Shown here in pieces: positions 43,360-52,193 of a stretch of 64,000 nt of DNA (positions are counted from its first letter, which is position 1; every line of letters begins with the position of its first letter). The position numbers were made by a program, and so were the translations under genes. Under the pieces are notes generated by a model that worked only from the letters and a program-made list of their open reading frames with translations, ran no database searches and was not told the origin of the DNA. Location: the NCBI RefSeq assembly GCF_008124885.1, contig NZ_VNHX01000002.1:62001-126000 (forward strand), written 5' to 3'. The DNA is from Sphingobacterium allocomposti. GTDB taxonomy: Bacteria; Bacteroidota; Bacteroidia; Sphingobacteriales; Sphingobacteriaceae.

Positions 43360-44479
43360 ATTGCGTTAAGTCTGGCGCTACCACATGGGGCTCTGGACTG
43401 CTCAGTGCGTTCAGAAATGCGACTATGGCCTGCTGCTCATCCGAGGTTAGTTGTAACGGACGTATATGTGGGGAAAGCCTGCCGTTTATTCTTTGGCGTC
43501 CCGTGTGGGGCATGCCGCGGTTAAGCAGATCGATGACCTCTTCGAGCGTACCAATCTCGCCATTGTGCCAGTAGGGCGCCGTATTGGCAACATTCCGTAA
43601 CCCCGGCGTACGGAATTTTCCTTTGTCGGCTTCTAAGCCCGTGGCTTCTTGGCAACCATTGTCCAGGCTTCCTCGATAATTGGTTGCATAACCTAGATTA
43701 TGGTAGTCCAAATCCGTAAAGAACGGCCCATTGTGGCAGTTGATACACTTGGCTTTGGTGCGGAAGAGATGCAGGCCCTCGATCTGCTGATCGGTCAGCG
43801 CGTTATAGTCGCCACGCACGAAACGGTCGAAGGCGGTCTCGCTGCTATGAATACTTTTGATATACACCTCCAATGCATCCAAGATGCGTTCTCTGGTGAT
43901 GGTGCTGCTGCCATAAGCAGCCTCAAACAAAGCTATATAGCCGGGAATCTGCGATAGCCGCCACGGAATGATGTTCAGGTCGCCATCCATCTCAATAGGC
44001 GATTCAATGGCTTCCGTAATCTGATCGGCATAGGTCGTTGCCCTGCCGTCATGAAAAAGATGGCCTTTTAAATACCAGGCATTTTCTATGGAGGGCGTAT
44101 TGCGCACCCCACCACCAAGAGCTACTTTACGGCCATCTGTCCAGAACTTCGCGGGGTTGTGGCAGGACGAACAGGAATTTTGTATGCTGCCCATACGCTT
44201 CTCAAAAAACAGTGTCTTGCCGAGTTGGAGTACGGAAGAGGACGGACCGGTATGCGGGTTGGCGGGCAGCTCTGCCAATTCCCTTTTTATGATGCCGGTG
44301 TACCACTCCGCCTCCGGACATTCGGTGATGGCTGTGCTGTATTTCTCCCGGGTACTGCGTAGATCCACGGGTACTGGTTCCGGTGCAGGCTCTTCCCGGT
44401 CGGCTACGGGCGACTTGGAGCAGCTGCCCAACAGCAGTAGCAGAATGTATAAGCCATATCTGTTTTTGGTATACTTCAC
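43358..44479 (-). CDS. Dihaem cytochrome c peroxidase-type lipoprotein
   Basis: This 373-residue protein has a lipoprotein signal with Cys20 (LLLLGSC) and two c-type haem sites, CSSCH at 103-107 and CINCH at 245-249, the arrangement of the CcpA/MauG family. Conserved segments include LFFEKRMG, GRKVALGGGVRNTPSIENA and EGLHLFRTKAKC. It may reduce peroxide in the periplasm or act as a MauG-like haem protein. Next to haem-uptake genes it could detoxify peroxides or use haem directly, but this is inference. Last gene of the minus-strand operon. Confidence 0.88.
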   Translation of the reverse strand: MKYTKNRYGLYILLLLLGSCSKSPVADREEPAPEPVPVDLRSTREKYSTAITECPEAEWYTGIIKRELAELPANPHTGPSSSVLQLGKTLFFEKRMGSIQNSCSSCHNPAKFWTDGRKVALGGGVRNTPSIENAWYLKGHLFHDGRATTYADQITEAIESPIEMDGDLNIIPWRLSQIPGYIALFEAAYGSSTITRERILDALEVYIKSIHSSETAFDRFVRGDYNALTDQQIEGLHLFRTKAKCINCHNGPFFTDLDYHNLGYATNYRGSLDNGCQEATGLEADKGKFRTPGLRNVANTAPYWHNGEIGTLEEVIDLLNRGMPHTGRQRINGRLSPHIRPLQLTSDEQQAIVAFLNALSSPEPHVVAPDLTQ

Positions 44480-44501
44480 GAACCTTTATTTCAACCCGTG
44501 C

Positions 44502-45431
44502 TTATTCGATGGTCATTTGTTGTCCTATGACGGACTTGTTACCGGCCGTTAGGTTAAACCAAACAGATCCGGTATTTATGCCGGCAGGGATCGTGATCTG
44601 TATTTCCGCTGCATTCACAAACTTAACGTTTGGATCGAACTCAACGGCACTATTGTCACTATAATAAAACATCTGAGCCGTAAAGTCGGCATTCTGGTAA
44701 AATTTTAAGGCTTGCTCCTCGGTGAAGTAAAGCGACAAGACCTGTCCTGGGGTAAGCGTCGACGGTAGCCTTGTTTTGTCTAACAGCGCGGCTAGGTTGG
44801 GAGCATTTAAGTGCATCCGTTCTGGAGCCGTCAGTGTATACCTGCCCGTCACGACTTTGAGTTCGTAGTAGCCGGTGTCCAATGGGGTCGATAGTGGAAT
44901 AAAGGGCTGAATGACGGAATTCGTTAATTGACGAAACTCCGTTAATTCGTGTTCTTGGCCGTTTGCGATTATGTAGACTTTCGTACGCTCGGCATCGGGT
45001 ACAAAGTAATCGCCTAATATGCTAAACGTGCTGTTGATATAAATCTCGGTACTCGGGATGTGTAGGTATGGAATAGGCTGTCCGCCTTCAGGACGCAGCG
45101 TATAGGTCTTTTTGCTGCCGTCCTGCGCTGTTACGGTATAGGCGGTTGCCGCGCTATAAGGCACAGCTTCGCCCGATGCAGGAGATATGGTTGCACCCTC
45201 GGACAGGGTGATAACAGGACGGATGGTTTCGGGTTCTTCTTCCAGGGGTGTCCAGTAGATGATAATCTCCGCATCTTTAATAACTGCCCGTAGTGGTTGG
45301 CCGTGCGCATCTTCGATGGTGAACGTTTCTATTTCGGCATAAGGTAAGTCGGGATACTCTGTTTTGCATGCGCTAAACAGTATTGTGCAGCCAATCGCTA
45401 TAGCCAAATATGTTTTGTATAATGTATTCAT
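44502..45431 (-). CDS. DUF5018-like lipoprotein A of the haem locus
   Basis: This 309-residue protein has a lipoprotein signal with lipobox FSAC (YLAIAIGCTILFSAC). The N-terminal domain ends in a segment typical of DUF5018/SusE-like Ig folds: ASGEAVPYSAATAYTVTAQDG-SKKTYTLR. The rest is beta-rich with TIG/IPT-like strands (STFSILGDYFVPDAERTKVYI). No cofactor motif is visible. Its partner at 46172-47167 has the same layout, so the two are probably paralogues. 22 bp upstream of the peroxidase gene, same operon. Function unknown; a surface or periplasmic scaffold is plausible. Confidence 0.7.
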   Translation of the reverse strand: MNTLYKTYLAIAIGCTILFSACKTEYPDLPYAEIETFTIEDAHGQPLRAVIKDAEIIIYWTPLEEEPETIRPVITLSEGATISPASGEAVPYSAATAYTVTAQDGSKKTYTLRPEGGQPIPYLHIPSTEIYINSTFSILGDYFVPDAERTKVYIIANGQEHELTEFRQLTNSVIQPFIPLSTPLDTGYYELKVVTGRYTLTAPERMHLNAPNLAALLDKTRLPSTLTPGQVLSLYFTEEQALKFYQNADFTAQMFYYSDNSAVEFDPNVKFVNAAEIQITIPAGINTGSVWFNLTAGNKSVIGQQMTIE

Positions 45432-45519
45432 ATTTATGGTTCTCAAAAAATCGATAATAAGTAGAGGATTTCCTCCGCGGTCTGCCAACGTGCTTCGCGG
45501 AGGAAATCCTCAATTCACT

Positions 45520-46095
45520 TTATAGTTGGTTCACGTTAATCGTAACGGTACCTTGTATGGTTAATGGATTTTGGGTGACAATAGAAGCTGTCGCCGAACC
45601 CAAGGTAAATGCCCATACGGTGTTACCACCGTCATTGCTGACCAGCATCACCACACCTGGAATCGGAGTTGCTACTTGATTCTCATAGGTATACCATACA
45701 TCTTCCCCTACGGCACCGCTTAGCGGCGTTGCATTACCCCAATTTGAAGCCGTAACTGAACAAATATCAGCACCGGTCAGTATTCTTAATTCAGCATTGC
45801 CGTTGGCAGCTACGGCGGCATTGGCATGCTCGGTGAAGATAAGTTGCCCACTCGGAATACTGCTCTGTGATGCCGATCCGTTCCCCAGAGTTACGTAAAC
45901 ATTTCCAAAGGAGGAAGGGTTAAAAGGGCTGCCGACATTGCCGGTGACACTGTATGAGTAGCCACAGGAAATAGCGGTTACTTTAGCAGGTGTTAACGGT
46001 TGAATAACGGCTGGGTTGTTGTCTTTCGCATATGAAGATAAGCTGAGCAAGGCTGCCGCTGCGACAGCCAGGCTTGATTTGAGGATGTTTTTCAT
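45520..46095 (-). CDS. Orphan secreted protein of the haem locus
   Basis: This 191-residue protein has a clear signal peptide (KNILKSSLAVAAAALLSLSSYAK) and a beta-rich mature part with ISCGYSYSVTGNVG near the start and ADICSVTASNWGN later, giving two Cys that could form a disulphide. It is rich in Gly, Asn, Ser and Thr and ends in TVTINVNQL. I know of no family for it. It is not lipidated, so it could be released or located in the periplasm; a haemophore-like role is a guess from its location only. Start at 46095 chosen for the signal peptide. Confidence 0.65.
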   Translation of the reverse strand: MKNILKSSLAVAAAALLSLSSYAKDNNPAVIQPLTPAKVTAISCGYSYSVTGNVGSPFNPSSFGNVYVTLGNGSASQSSIPSGQLIFTEHANAAVAANGNAELRILTGADICSVTASNWGNATPLSGAVGEDVWYTYENQVATPIPGVVMLVSNDGGNTVWAFTLGSATASIVTQNPLTIQGTVTINVNQL

Positions 46096-46171
46096 ACTCG
46101 TTTTTTTAATTTTTGTGTTATCAAATACTAATTTATTATATAGACATCTCTTATCGGAGATAAGCACGTGG

Positions 46172-47167
46172 CTATTTGGGGCTGACATTCATGTATGTCC
46201 TTTCGGAAGTTGCCGGCCAGTCCTTATACATCGTTTCAAAGATCAAAATGGAGGTCGGCATTCCCACCGGAAAGTCGTCGGGTATTTTTAGGGTAATGCT
46301 CTCCATGTCGTATTTCACGATCGATAAATCATAGACCTTTCCGGTCTCGGTGTCTGTCGCCTTGACCGATGTAGGGTCTAATATCAGATACTGTGGTGTC
46401 GCCTTAAAAACGACCTCTCCGCCTTGTTGCGCTGCCGTACCAGCCGCATAGTTGATCCTGGGCGCCCGGTATTGTATATTGACTGGATCTGCCAGCGTGG
46501 CCCGATGGCCCAGAAAATCGATCTGTACATCGTTGTATCCGGTGTCAACGTCCTTCGGAATCGGGATGCTGGATAAACTGTATTTATAATTCTCGCCAGT
46601 GACCGGACTAAGAGCGGCTCTTTCAGCGCGGGTATTGAGCTGTACCTCTTTCCCGGTACGACGGGAAGTCAGCCTAACATCTACTAACGCTATATTATTG
46701 CTGTAAAAATTTCCATAAATCGTCGGCAAGACCTGCAGCGGATAAGCGCTCGGCTGCGTTGCAGGGTAGTTGTATATGCCCCAGACGACTTCCAGTTGTG
46801 GTGTATTCTGCGGAACGATCTGCAGCTTATACGTATTGGTGGTGCCGTCTGCCGCAATCACGGTATAGGTTTGACCTTTGGTGTCCACCGGGATGGGTTG
46901 GATGGCTTCCTGTAGTTTCGCTCCGGGAGATACTTTGATGTCGGCATCTATCAGTTCCAGTCCTAGGTAAAATGGTACATAGAGTGTAATGGTTCCTTCG
47001 TTTTGGTCGATAGCTCCGTAAAGGCTGGTTCCCGTGGGTACGTTGTCTACCCGGTATTCCAATATTTTGTCCTGCGGAAGAGGAGCGAGATCTTCCTCTT
47101 TGGTACAGGAAGCCAATACGAGCCCGATAAACAGGATGCTGAGGTAAGTAAATGTTTTATTCATCAT
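46172..47167 (-). CDS. DUF5018-like lipoprotein B of the haem locus
   Basis: This 331-residue protein has a lipoprotein signal (lipobox LASC, Cys at about 21) and a DUF5018-like domain (TLYVPFYLGLELIDADIKVSPGAKLQEA... then YTVIAADGTTNTYKLQIV), then beta-sandwich strands similar in order to those of the protein at 44502. It starts MMNKT, so two Met are possible. It is the second gene after the third HmuY. No haem-binding motif is visible. Role unknown; its position suggests surface complex formation with HmuY proteins. Confidence 0.7.
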   Translation of the reverse strand: MMNKTFTYLSILFIGLVLASCTKEEDLAPLPQDKILEYRVDNVPTGTSLYGAIDQNEGTITLYVPFYLGLELIDADIKVSPGAKLQEAIQPIPVDTKGQTYTVIAADGTTNTYKLQIVPQNTPQLEVVWGIYNYPATQPSAYPLQVLPTIYGNFYSNNIALVDVRLTSRRTGKEVQLNTRAERAALSPVTGENYKYSLSSIPIPKDVDTGYNDVQIDFLGHRATLADPVNIQYRAPRINYAAGTAAQQGGEVVFKATPQYLILDPTSVKATDTETGKVYDLSIVKYDMESITLKIPDDFPVGMPTSILIFETMYKDWPATSERTYMNVSPK

Positions 47168-47205
47168 GGGTCTATTGTTTTTTTCTGCATTAAGATTTTT
47201 ATTGT

Positions 47206-47985
47206 TTACTGTGTCACTTCAAACTTGGTGCTTCCTTTTTTAGCCAGCACATAATCGAAAGAGAAGTAAGGTTTCTCGTCGTTCCGCTTCCACGTATCGC
47301 GCTCCAGTTTATTTTTATAAAGGCTACGCATCCGTACTTTGGCATAGTTGCCGCGAGCGGTGCGGACAATCACTGTACGTGGGCTAACGGTTTTCTTTTC
47401 GCCGTTGGGCAGCGTGATGTCGAGCGGTTCGTCAAGTGCGTAGGCAATATGCGCGTTGTCATATGCGCCGTCGCGTACCCGCGTGCCGCCAAAATCGTAC
47501 AGATACCAGCCTATGGCATCAGACATATCGCCGTTGATATCAGGGCCAACGACATTACGCTGGATCTTGAACTCCGCGTCCGCGGGGATATCCACCACCT
47601 CATCAAAACTTTTTTCGACGATCATAATACCGCCTACGCCAGGGCCATTCAGTCCATAATTGGGAGAAACCCCGGTGCCGTTTCCATTGTTCCCGGCGAG
47701 GTAGGATCGGTATATACCAGCGAAGGACAGATCCCAGCGGTTGGTTCTGCGGTGAGAAACATCGGCAGGCTTATTTTCTTCCATACTATAATAAATTGGA
47801 TCCTGATCGCTGTCAGGCGCGCTTCCGACTGGCAGATCCTCGCCGAAGTTGCGGACTTCAATCAAGCGGTTAAACATAGTTTCGGGGATAGCTGGTTCTG
47901 GCTCCGGTGCAGGATCACTTTTGCTACATCTGCCGAAGACTACGACAAAGAGCAAGGATAAAGCAATCATCAATAGTTTTTTCAT
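47206..47985 (-). CDS. hmuY: HmuY-family haem-binding lipoprotein 3
   Basis: This 259-residue protein, from ATG 47985, has a lipobox-like signal (VVVFGRC) and the HmuY pattern: RTNRWDLSFAGIYRSYL, then GWYLYDFG with IAYALDEPLDITLPNGE and finally GNYAKVRMRSLYKNK and PYFSFDYV. HmuY proteins capture haem, from haemoproteins or solution, and deliver it to the TonB receptor. The residue before IAYAL is His, in the place of haem-ligand candidates of relatives. It has its own promoter (TAACTTTG, minus, 48028-48035) and the shared 32-bp motif upstream, so it starts a second unit. Confidence 0.85.
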   Translation of the reverse strand: MKKLLMIALSLLFVVVFGRCSKSDPAPEPEPAIPETMFNRLIEVRNFGEDLPVGSAPDSDQDPIYYSMEENKPADVSHRRTNRWDLSFAGIYRSYLAGNNGNGTGVSPNYGLNGPGVGGIMIVEKSFDEVVDIPADAEFKIQRNVVGPDINGDMSDAIGWYLYDFGGTRVRDGAYDNAHIAYALDEPLDITLPNGEKKTVSPRTVIVRTARGNYAKVRMRSLYKNKLERDTWKRNDEKPYFSFDYVLAKKGSTKFEVTQ

Positions 47986-48027
47986 TTTCAATATGATTAC
48001 GGTGTTGTTATTTAAATTGATTCTAAA

Positions 48028-48035
48028 CAAAGTTA
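48028..48035 (-). promoter_or_regulatory. -7 element upstream of the third hmuY
   Basis: CAAAGTTA reads TAACTTTG on the minus strand, an exact TAnnTTTG match, 42 bp upstream of the ATG at 47985. No TTTG -33 is present at 19-21 bp; instead a 32-bp motif begins 23 bp further upstream, as expected for an activator-dependent promoter. Confidence 0.6.
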
Positions 48036-48058
48036 AGATGGGAGTCTATTAAGTCGTG

Positions 48059-48090
48059 TATGCAAAACGGTAAATCATGTCTGCAAAGTG
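48059..48090 (-). promoter_or_regulatory. Shared 32-bp haem-locus motif, copy 1
   Basis: TATGCAAAACGGTAAATCAT plus the following TGTCTGCAAAGTG agrees at 26 of 32 positions with 52194-52225, upstream of the TonB receptor. In both, a CAAA (minus TTTG) lies exactly 31 bp away from the first base of the motif. The size, position and two A-rich half-sites would fit an AraC-type activator site. The similarity is seen; the regulator is inferred. Confidence 0.6.
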
Positions 48091-48150
48091 TTTTTTATCT
48101 ATACTTATTCTAAAGTCTAGCGGGTATACAGGATTTTCCTTGCTCTAACT

Positions 48151-48834
48151 CTATTTAAATCCCTGATAATCAACAGAGTAGTATACATAGTTATCGGAAG
48201 CAGATTCTTTATTAGGTGTCTCATTCGAATAGATGCTATTGATACGGAATTTAAATAGCAGTGCACCGTCCTTGGAGACGATAAGGGTGCGGTTAGCTAT
48301 AGGCAAGATATGGTGTACGGACATGTCGTAATTAGACCATCCAATGGTTCCCTCTGGTGAAAATGGGGTTACTATTCCTACTTTGTTATCGGGGGCCGCT
48401 GTAAAGTTATCAGCTGCAGTAACAGATTCGAAGGCTTTATCGATGTACGAAAGGGTGTATCCCCTGCTGGTATTGGAAACAACGTCCATATTGCGCTGCG
48501 TGGCGTTAAGCGTTAACATCGCATCTTCTGCCGACACCCCATCATTCTCTTTGAAATTAAAATAAAACTGCGGAGCTACGTTTTCAGTTACCGCCCCATC
48601 TTCGCCAATGATAAATTGCCTGAAATTACGGAGGGAGTATACCGCTCCATGTCGGGATATTGTTCCTTCGGTGTTTATGCTGACGGAGACGTCAGCGAGT
48701 TTTTTTGTTTCGCCGTCTTTAACCATCACGCGCGCTTGATATTCCTGGTCTACCGGCGCCTCGTCCTTGTCGCAGGAAGTAAATCCAACAATTAGTGTGT
48801 ATGCCAGTGCGGCAATTTTAAATAGCTTGTTCAT
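48151..48834 (-). CDS. HmuY-family haem-binding lipoprotein 2 (divergent)
   Basis: This 227-residue protein, from ATG 48834, has a lipobox (VGFTSC). The middle is divergent, but the C-terminus VHHILPIANRTLIVSKDGALLFKFRINSIYSN, then YVYYSVDYQ, aligns with the HmuY proteins on either side (HI-x-x-L-P-x-R, then GxxxK-x-R-x-x-S-Y-x-N). The two His before ILP are haem-ligand candidates. It lies 29 bp after HmuY 1, with the same direction. Probably a HmuY-family member with altered pocket. The gap of 120 bp to the next gene holds the second promoter. Confidence 0.65.
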   Translation of the reverse strand: MNKLFKIAALAYTLIVGFTSCDKDEAPVDQEYQARVMVKDGETKKLADVSVSINTEGTISRHGAVYSLRNFRQFIIGEDGAVTENVAPQFYFNFKENDGVSAEDAMLTLNATQRNMDVVSNTSRGYTLSYIDKAFESVTAADNFTAAPDNKVGIVTPFSPEGTIGWSNYDMSVHHILPIANRTLIVSKDGALLFKFRINSIYSNETPNKESASDNYVYYSVDYQGFK

Positions 48835-48863
48835 GTGAATTTTGAAAATTAAAGGTGTTGACA

Positions 48864-49598
48864 TTATTGTGTTTTCAGATTTTTACTACCGTCCGGCTGC
48901 ACATAGTAGCGGAAGGTGAAGTAAGGTGCTGGCCAGTTCATATTGGTAACGGCTTCGGGATTGCCTTTATAAGCGTTGATGAGTTGCAGCTTGGCGTATT
49001 TACCATCCGGTAGGCGTATGGCGTAAGTGCGGTTGGGTAATGCCTGCATAATATGGGTTTGCAGGCTGTAGCGGAACCAGCCGGACGAGCTTTCGGTACC
49101 AGCCCATCCGATTTTGTTTACATCACTGCCATCAAAATCTGCATCCGACGGCGCCTGTGCCACAGTTTCATAAGCCTGACGAAGGAGAACGACGGCCGTG
49201 TTTTCTGCTTCCCCCCCATAGCCGGGGTTAAATTCGTGAAATGCGTTGTTTACAAAAATCTCCGAATTGTAGGGGCCGGTGAAGGCTAAATCCCAATCCT
49301 TGGTTTTGAGCCATTGCGCTGAATCGGTGGCGTTCCTGATCCATATCTGCCGTTGATCCCTGAACCGGAAAAGAAAAATGTGAAAATTTCGTCTTTCTTT
49401 TCCGTCAATGCCGTCGCCCATGGATGCTTCCGTGTCGCCCGCCAGATCATAGATAACGCTACTCTTGCCGTCTTCATACAGGGGTTGGGCATTTTCTTCT
49501 TTCCCACAGGAAGCCAGCACCAACACCAGTCCGGGAATTATTTTGCCTAGCAAAATAAAGCTCCGGCATTCATTGATGATTATTTTTAATGTATTCAT
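48864..49598 (-). CDS. hmuY: HmuY-family haem-binding lipoprotein 1
   Basis: This 244-residue protein has an N-terminal hydrophobic stretch with lipobox LASC and the HmuY pattern TKDWDLAFTGPYNSEIFV, GWFRYSLQTHIMQALPNRTYAIRL, GKYAKLQLINAYKG and PYFTFRYYV. The His and Met in THIMQ correspond to known HmuY-family haem ligands (His or Met pairs). It is the first gene after the TonB receptor, 162 bp away. Two further HmuY paralogues follow, so three different haem-capture proteins are encoded in a row. Confidence 0.88.
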   Translation of the reverse strand: MNTLKIIINECRSFILLGKIIPGLVLVLASCGKEENAQPLYEDGKSSVIYDLAGDTEASMGDGIDGKERRNFHIFLFRFRDQRQIWIRNATDSAQWLKTKDWDLAFTGPYNSEIFVNNAFHEFNPGYGGEAENTAVVLLRQAYETVAQAPSDADFDGSDVNKIGWAGTESSSGWFRYSLQTHIMQALPNRTYAIRLPDGKYAKLQLINAYKGNPEAVTNMNWPAPYFTFRYYVQPDGSKNLKTQ

Positions 49599-49760
49599 AT
49601 CTATATTGTTATTCGTGTGTGTTTATCTTTAGCGACATTCATAAATGGGCCACATTTTTTTGCCTGCTAAGCCAGGTTATCGTGGATGGGGCGCGAGCCG
49701 GATTTTCATTCCCGTTTATGGACTTTGCCTATTTTTCGCTGCTTCAAATGAGCTATCTTC

Positions 49761-52127
49761 CTAGTCCTTCATCCACCGATAGCTTAACCCTCCAAGGATG
49801 ACCCTTCCTGGCTGTCCGAGCATATACCGGTGGGTGAAATCCAATAGGTTATCTGCGATCAGCCGCAGGGATATTTTTTTGTTCAATAAAGCCTTTTCCA
49901 GCGTAACATTGATCAGGGTATGGTAGGGGACAAACCTGTCGCCGTCATCGATAAATTGGTTGCCATTGGTTTCCTGGAAAGGGTATTTCCCACGGATGTT
50001 CGCGCGGACGTTGATGCTCGTTTGCCAAGGCCGGTATTCATACATCAATTTCAGATTCGCCATATGGCGAGATCGATCTTCGATGCCCCAATAGTCGGAC
50101 GGCCTGCTCTGCCGGTATTCCCCGGTACCGGCGTTGTTGTATTGGTTGTAAGGATAATTGCCCGCCCGGATGCTATCTAGGACTCCCAGATCTTTGGCAA
50201 TGAGGTACTGATAGCCTGCCGACAATTGCAGGTCGCGCGTAGCCTGATAGCTGAAAGAAATCTCTATACCTTTGTTAACTGCTTTCGGCAGATTTCGGTA
50301 GGTATATATCTGCGAAATACGCGTTCCCGTTGCGATGTTGACGGAGTTGATCTGGTTGTTGATACGGTGATAGAATACTGAAGCTTCTGCCTGAATTTTC
50401 GGTATAGGGTTCCAGATCAGCCCGATATGGTTTGACCAGCTTTTCTCGGCTAAAAGGTTGCCGGCCAGCTGGTTTAACATATAACTGTTCTTATAACTGA
50501 GTTCTCCAGCGGCCTCCAGACCATTGACGACTTCTTCAAGACGGTCGTTGCCAACAACAAGATAGTTTGCAGAAGGATTGAAGAACACCTGATAACGCAT
50601 CTTATAGTCGGGAGCTTTAAATCCGGCGCCTGTCCCGGCTTTTAACAATAGTTTTTCGTTGAGGTGATATTGCAGTCCGAGGCTGGGGCTCACCCGTCCG
50701 GGATATACATTTGTCAGATCGTAGCGTAATCCAAGGGTGGCCAAGATGCGGTCCTTAGGACGCCACTCGGTCTGTATATAGGCAAACGCTGTTTGTAGGG
50801 AGCGTTTATCGTCGAGGTTCTGGTTGTCCATCAGCTCCATGCTGCCGCCCAAACCGCCAGTAAGTTTCAGGTTGCTGAGTGGGTTGTATGCAAATTGCTG
50901 CTCGATACGGTGGTCGTATTGGCCAAAAGCCTCCTCACCTGCTAATACTCCCTGATTAAACCATTGTGCCTGTAGCTCGGTATGAAAACGCGTGAGGTAG
51001 TAACGTGTCATACTGCGCAGTCCACTGGCAAAGCTGCGATCATAACTAACACCCATGTTGATGTCCTGATCTTTCTGCCCGTCTTCCAGTGTAAGATCGT
51101 TCGACCAGGCATTGTACATTTTGGAATTTCTTGCAGCGTAACGCGCCGTGAGACCTATTGTACCATCCTTGCTTGTACGGTAGCGGAGGCGTCCTTGAAA
51201 ACTGTAGTTTTCATAAGGAGGAAATGTGGTACTCCCCGTCATGAGATACCCCTTGTCTGTATTGAACCCGTCGGTACGGTAGTAATTGCCCGATACCACC
51301 ACCGATCCACGTTGGTTTGCAAATGCTGTTTCGCCTTCCAGCGTAGCATCTACGGTATTCAGTGTTCCGTATAGCAGGGACGCTTGCGCCTGTGGGGTTA
51401 TAGCACCGTGACGCGTCACGATATTGATGGCTCCGCCTAATGCATCGCTGCCGTAAAGACAAGATGAAGCGCCTTTAATAATTTCGATGCGCTCGATGTT
51501 GGTAACGGAAATCCGCGAGAGGTCGAAGTTGCCATTATTGCGGCCCAGCATCGGCTGCCCGTCGATGAGCACCATAATATAGTTGCTGCTGAAGCCCTGT
51601 ATCTGTACGCCGACCGCCCGTGACCCTCCAGCGATATCGTTGACGACTGCCACACCGGTCTGCTCCTTCATTACCTCATCAAGCCGACGACTTCCCATCA
51701 GCTCGATCTCGCGGCGGGTGATGATCTTCACCGGCATAGCGGCCTGCTCCACCTGAACAAGATTGTCGACGGCCGTTACTTTGCCCTGCACTTCCACCTG
51801 TTCTATCGCATGACCTGTGGCTTCCAACCGGATAGAGAGGACTGTATCGATGCGAGGCACGACTGCCTCCAGATGTTTGGTGGTATATCCCATATGGCGG
51901 ATCTCCAATTGATAGACTCCTTCGTAAAGTCCGCTGAATTCGAAATAACCATACTGATCCGTTTTATAAACCTTGTTGTCTGGTTTTAGTATAACGGTGG
52001 CATGGACGATAGGAAGCTCCATCGCATCACGGACATGGCCTCTTAATTCATGCTCCTGCGCGTTGGTAAAAAATGTAATACAGTTGATGAAAATGACTAA
52101 CAATATAGTTTTTTGCCGATAATACAC
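49761..52127 (-). CDS. hmuR: TonB-dependent haem receptor (HmuR type)
   Basis: This 788-residue protein has a signal peptide (ending TNAQ), a carboxypeptidase-regulatory-like domain (about 25-100), a plug domain (about 120-240, with GFSSNYIMVLIDGQPML and CLYGSDALGGAINIVT) and a 22-strand barrel. At about 500 it has FKAPDYKMRYQVFFNPSANYLVVGN, at the position of the FRAP/NPDL region of haem receptors. The C-terminus (GGLSYRWMKD) lacks a terminal Phe but is common in Bacteroidota. It takes haem from HmuY and moves it to the periplasm. Divergent from hmuT. Confidence 0.88.
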   Translation of the reverse strand: MYYRQKTILLVIFINCITFFTNAQEHELRGHVRDAMELPIVHATVILKPDNKVYKTDQYGYFEFSGLYEGVYQLEIRHMGYTTKHLEAVVPRIDTVLSIRLEATGHAIEQVEVQGKVTAVDNLVQVEQAAMPVKIITRREIELMGSRRLDEVMKEQTGVAVVNDIAGGSRAVGVQIQGFSSNYIMVLIDGQPMLGRNNGNFDLSRISVTNIERIEIIKGASSCLYGSDALGGAINIVTRHGAITPQAQASLLYGTLNTVDATLEGETAFANQRGSVVVSGNYYRTDGFNTDKGYLMTGSTTFPPYENYSFQGRLRYRTSKDGTIGLTARYAARNSKMYNAWSNDLTLEDGQKDQDINMGVSYDRSFASGLRSMTRYYLTRFHTELQAQWFNQGVLAGEEAFGQYDHRIEQQFAYNPLSNLKLTGGLGGSMELMDNQNLDDKRSLQTAFAYIQTEWRPKDRILATLGLRYDLTNVYPGRVSPSLGLQYHLNEKLLLKAGTGAGFKAPDYKMRYQVFFNPSANYLVVGNDRLEEVVNGLEAAGELSYKNSYMLNQLAGNLLAEKSWSNHIGLIWNPIPKIQAEASVFYHRINNQINSVNIATGTRISQIYTYRNLPKAVNKGIEISFSYQATRDLQLSAGYQYLIAKDLGVLDSIRAGNYPYNQYNNAGTGEYRQSRPSDYWGIEDRSRHMANLKLMYEYRPWQTSINVRANIRGKYPFQETNGNQFIDDGDRFVPYHTLINVTLEKALLNKKISLRLIADNLLDFTHRYMLGQPGRVILGGLSYRWMKD

Positions 52128-52193
52128 AACGCTGTTTATTTGTATTCGTTCTAAATAAGCTACAAATGACGGTAATCCTACTCACTTTTTTTC

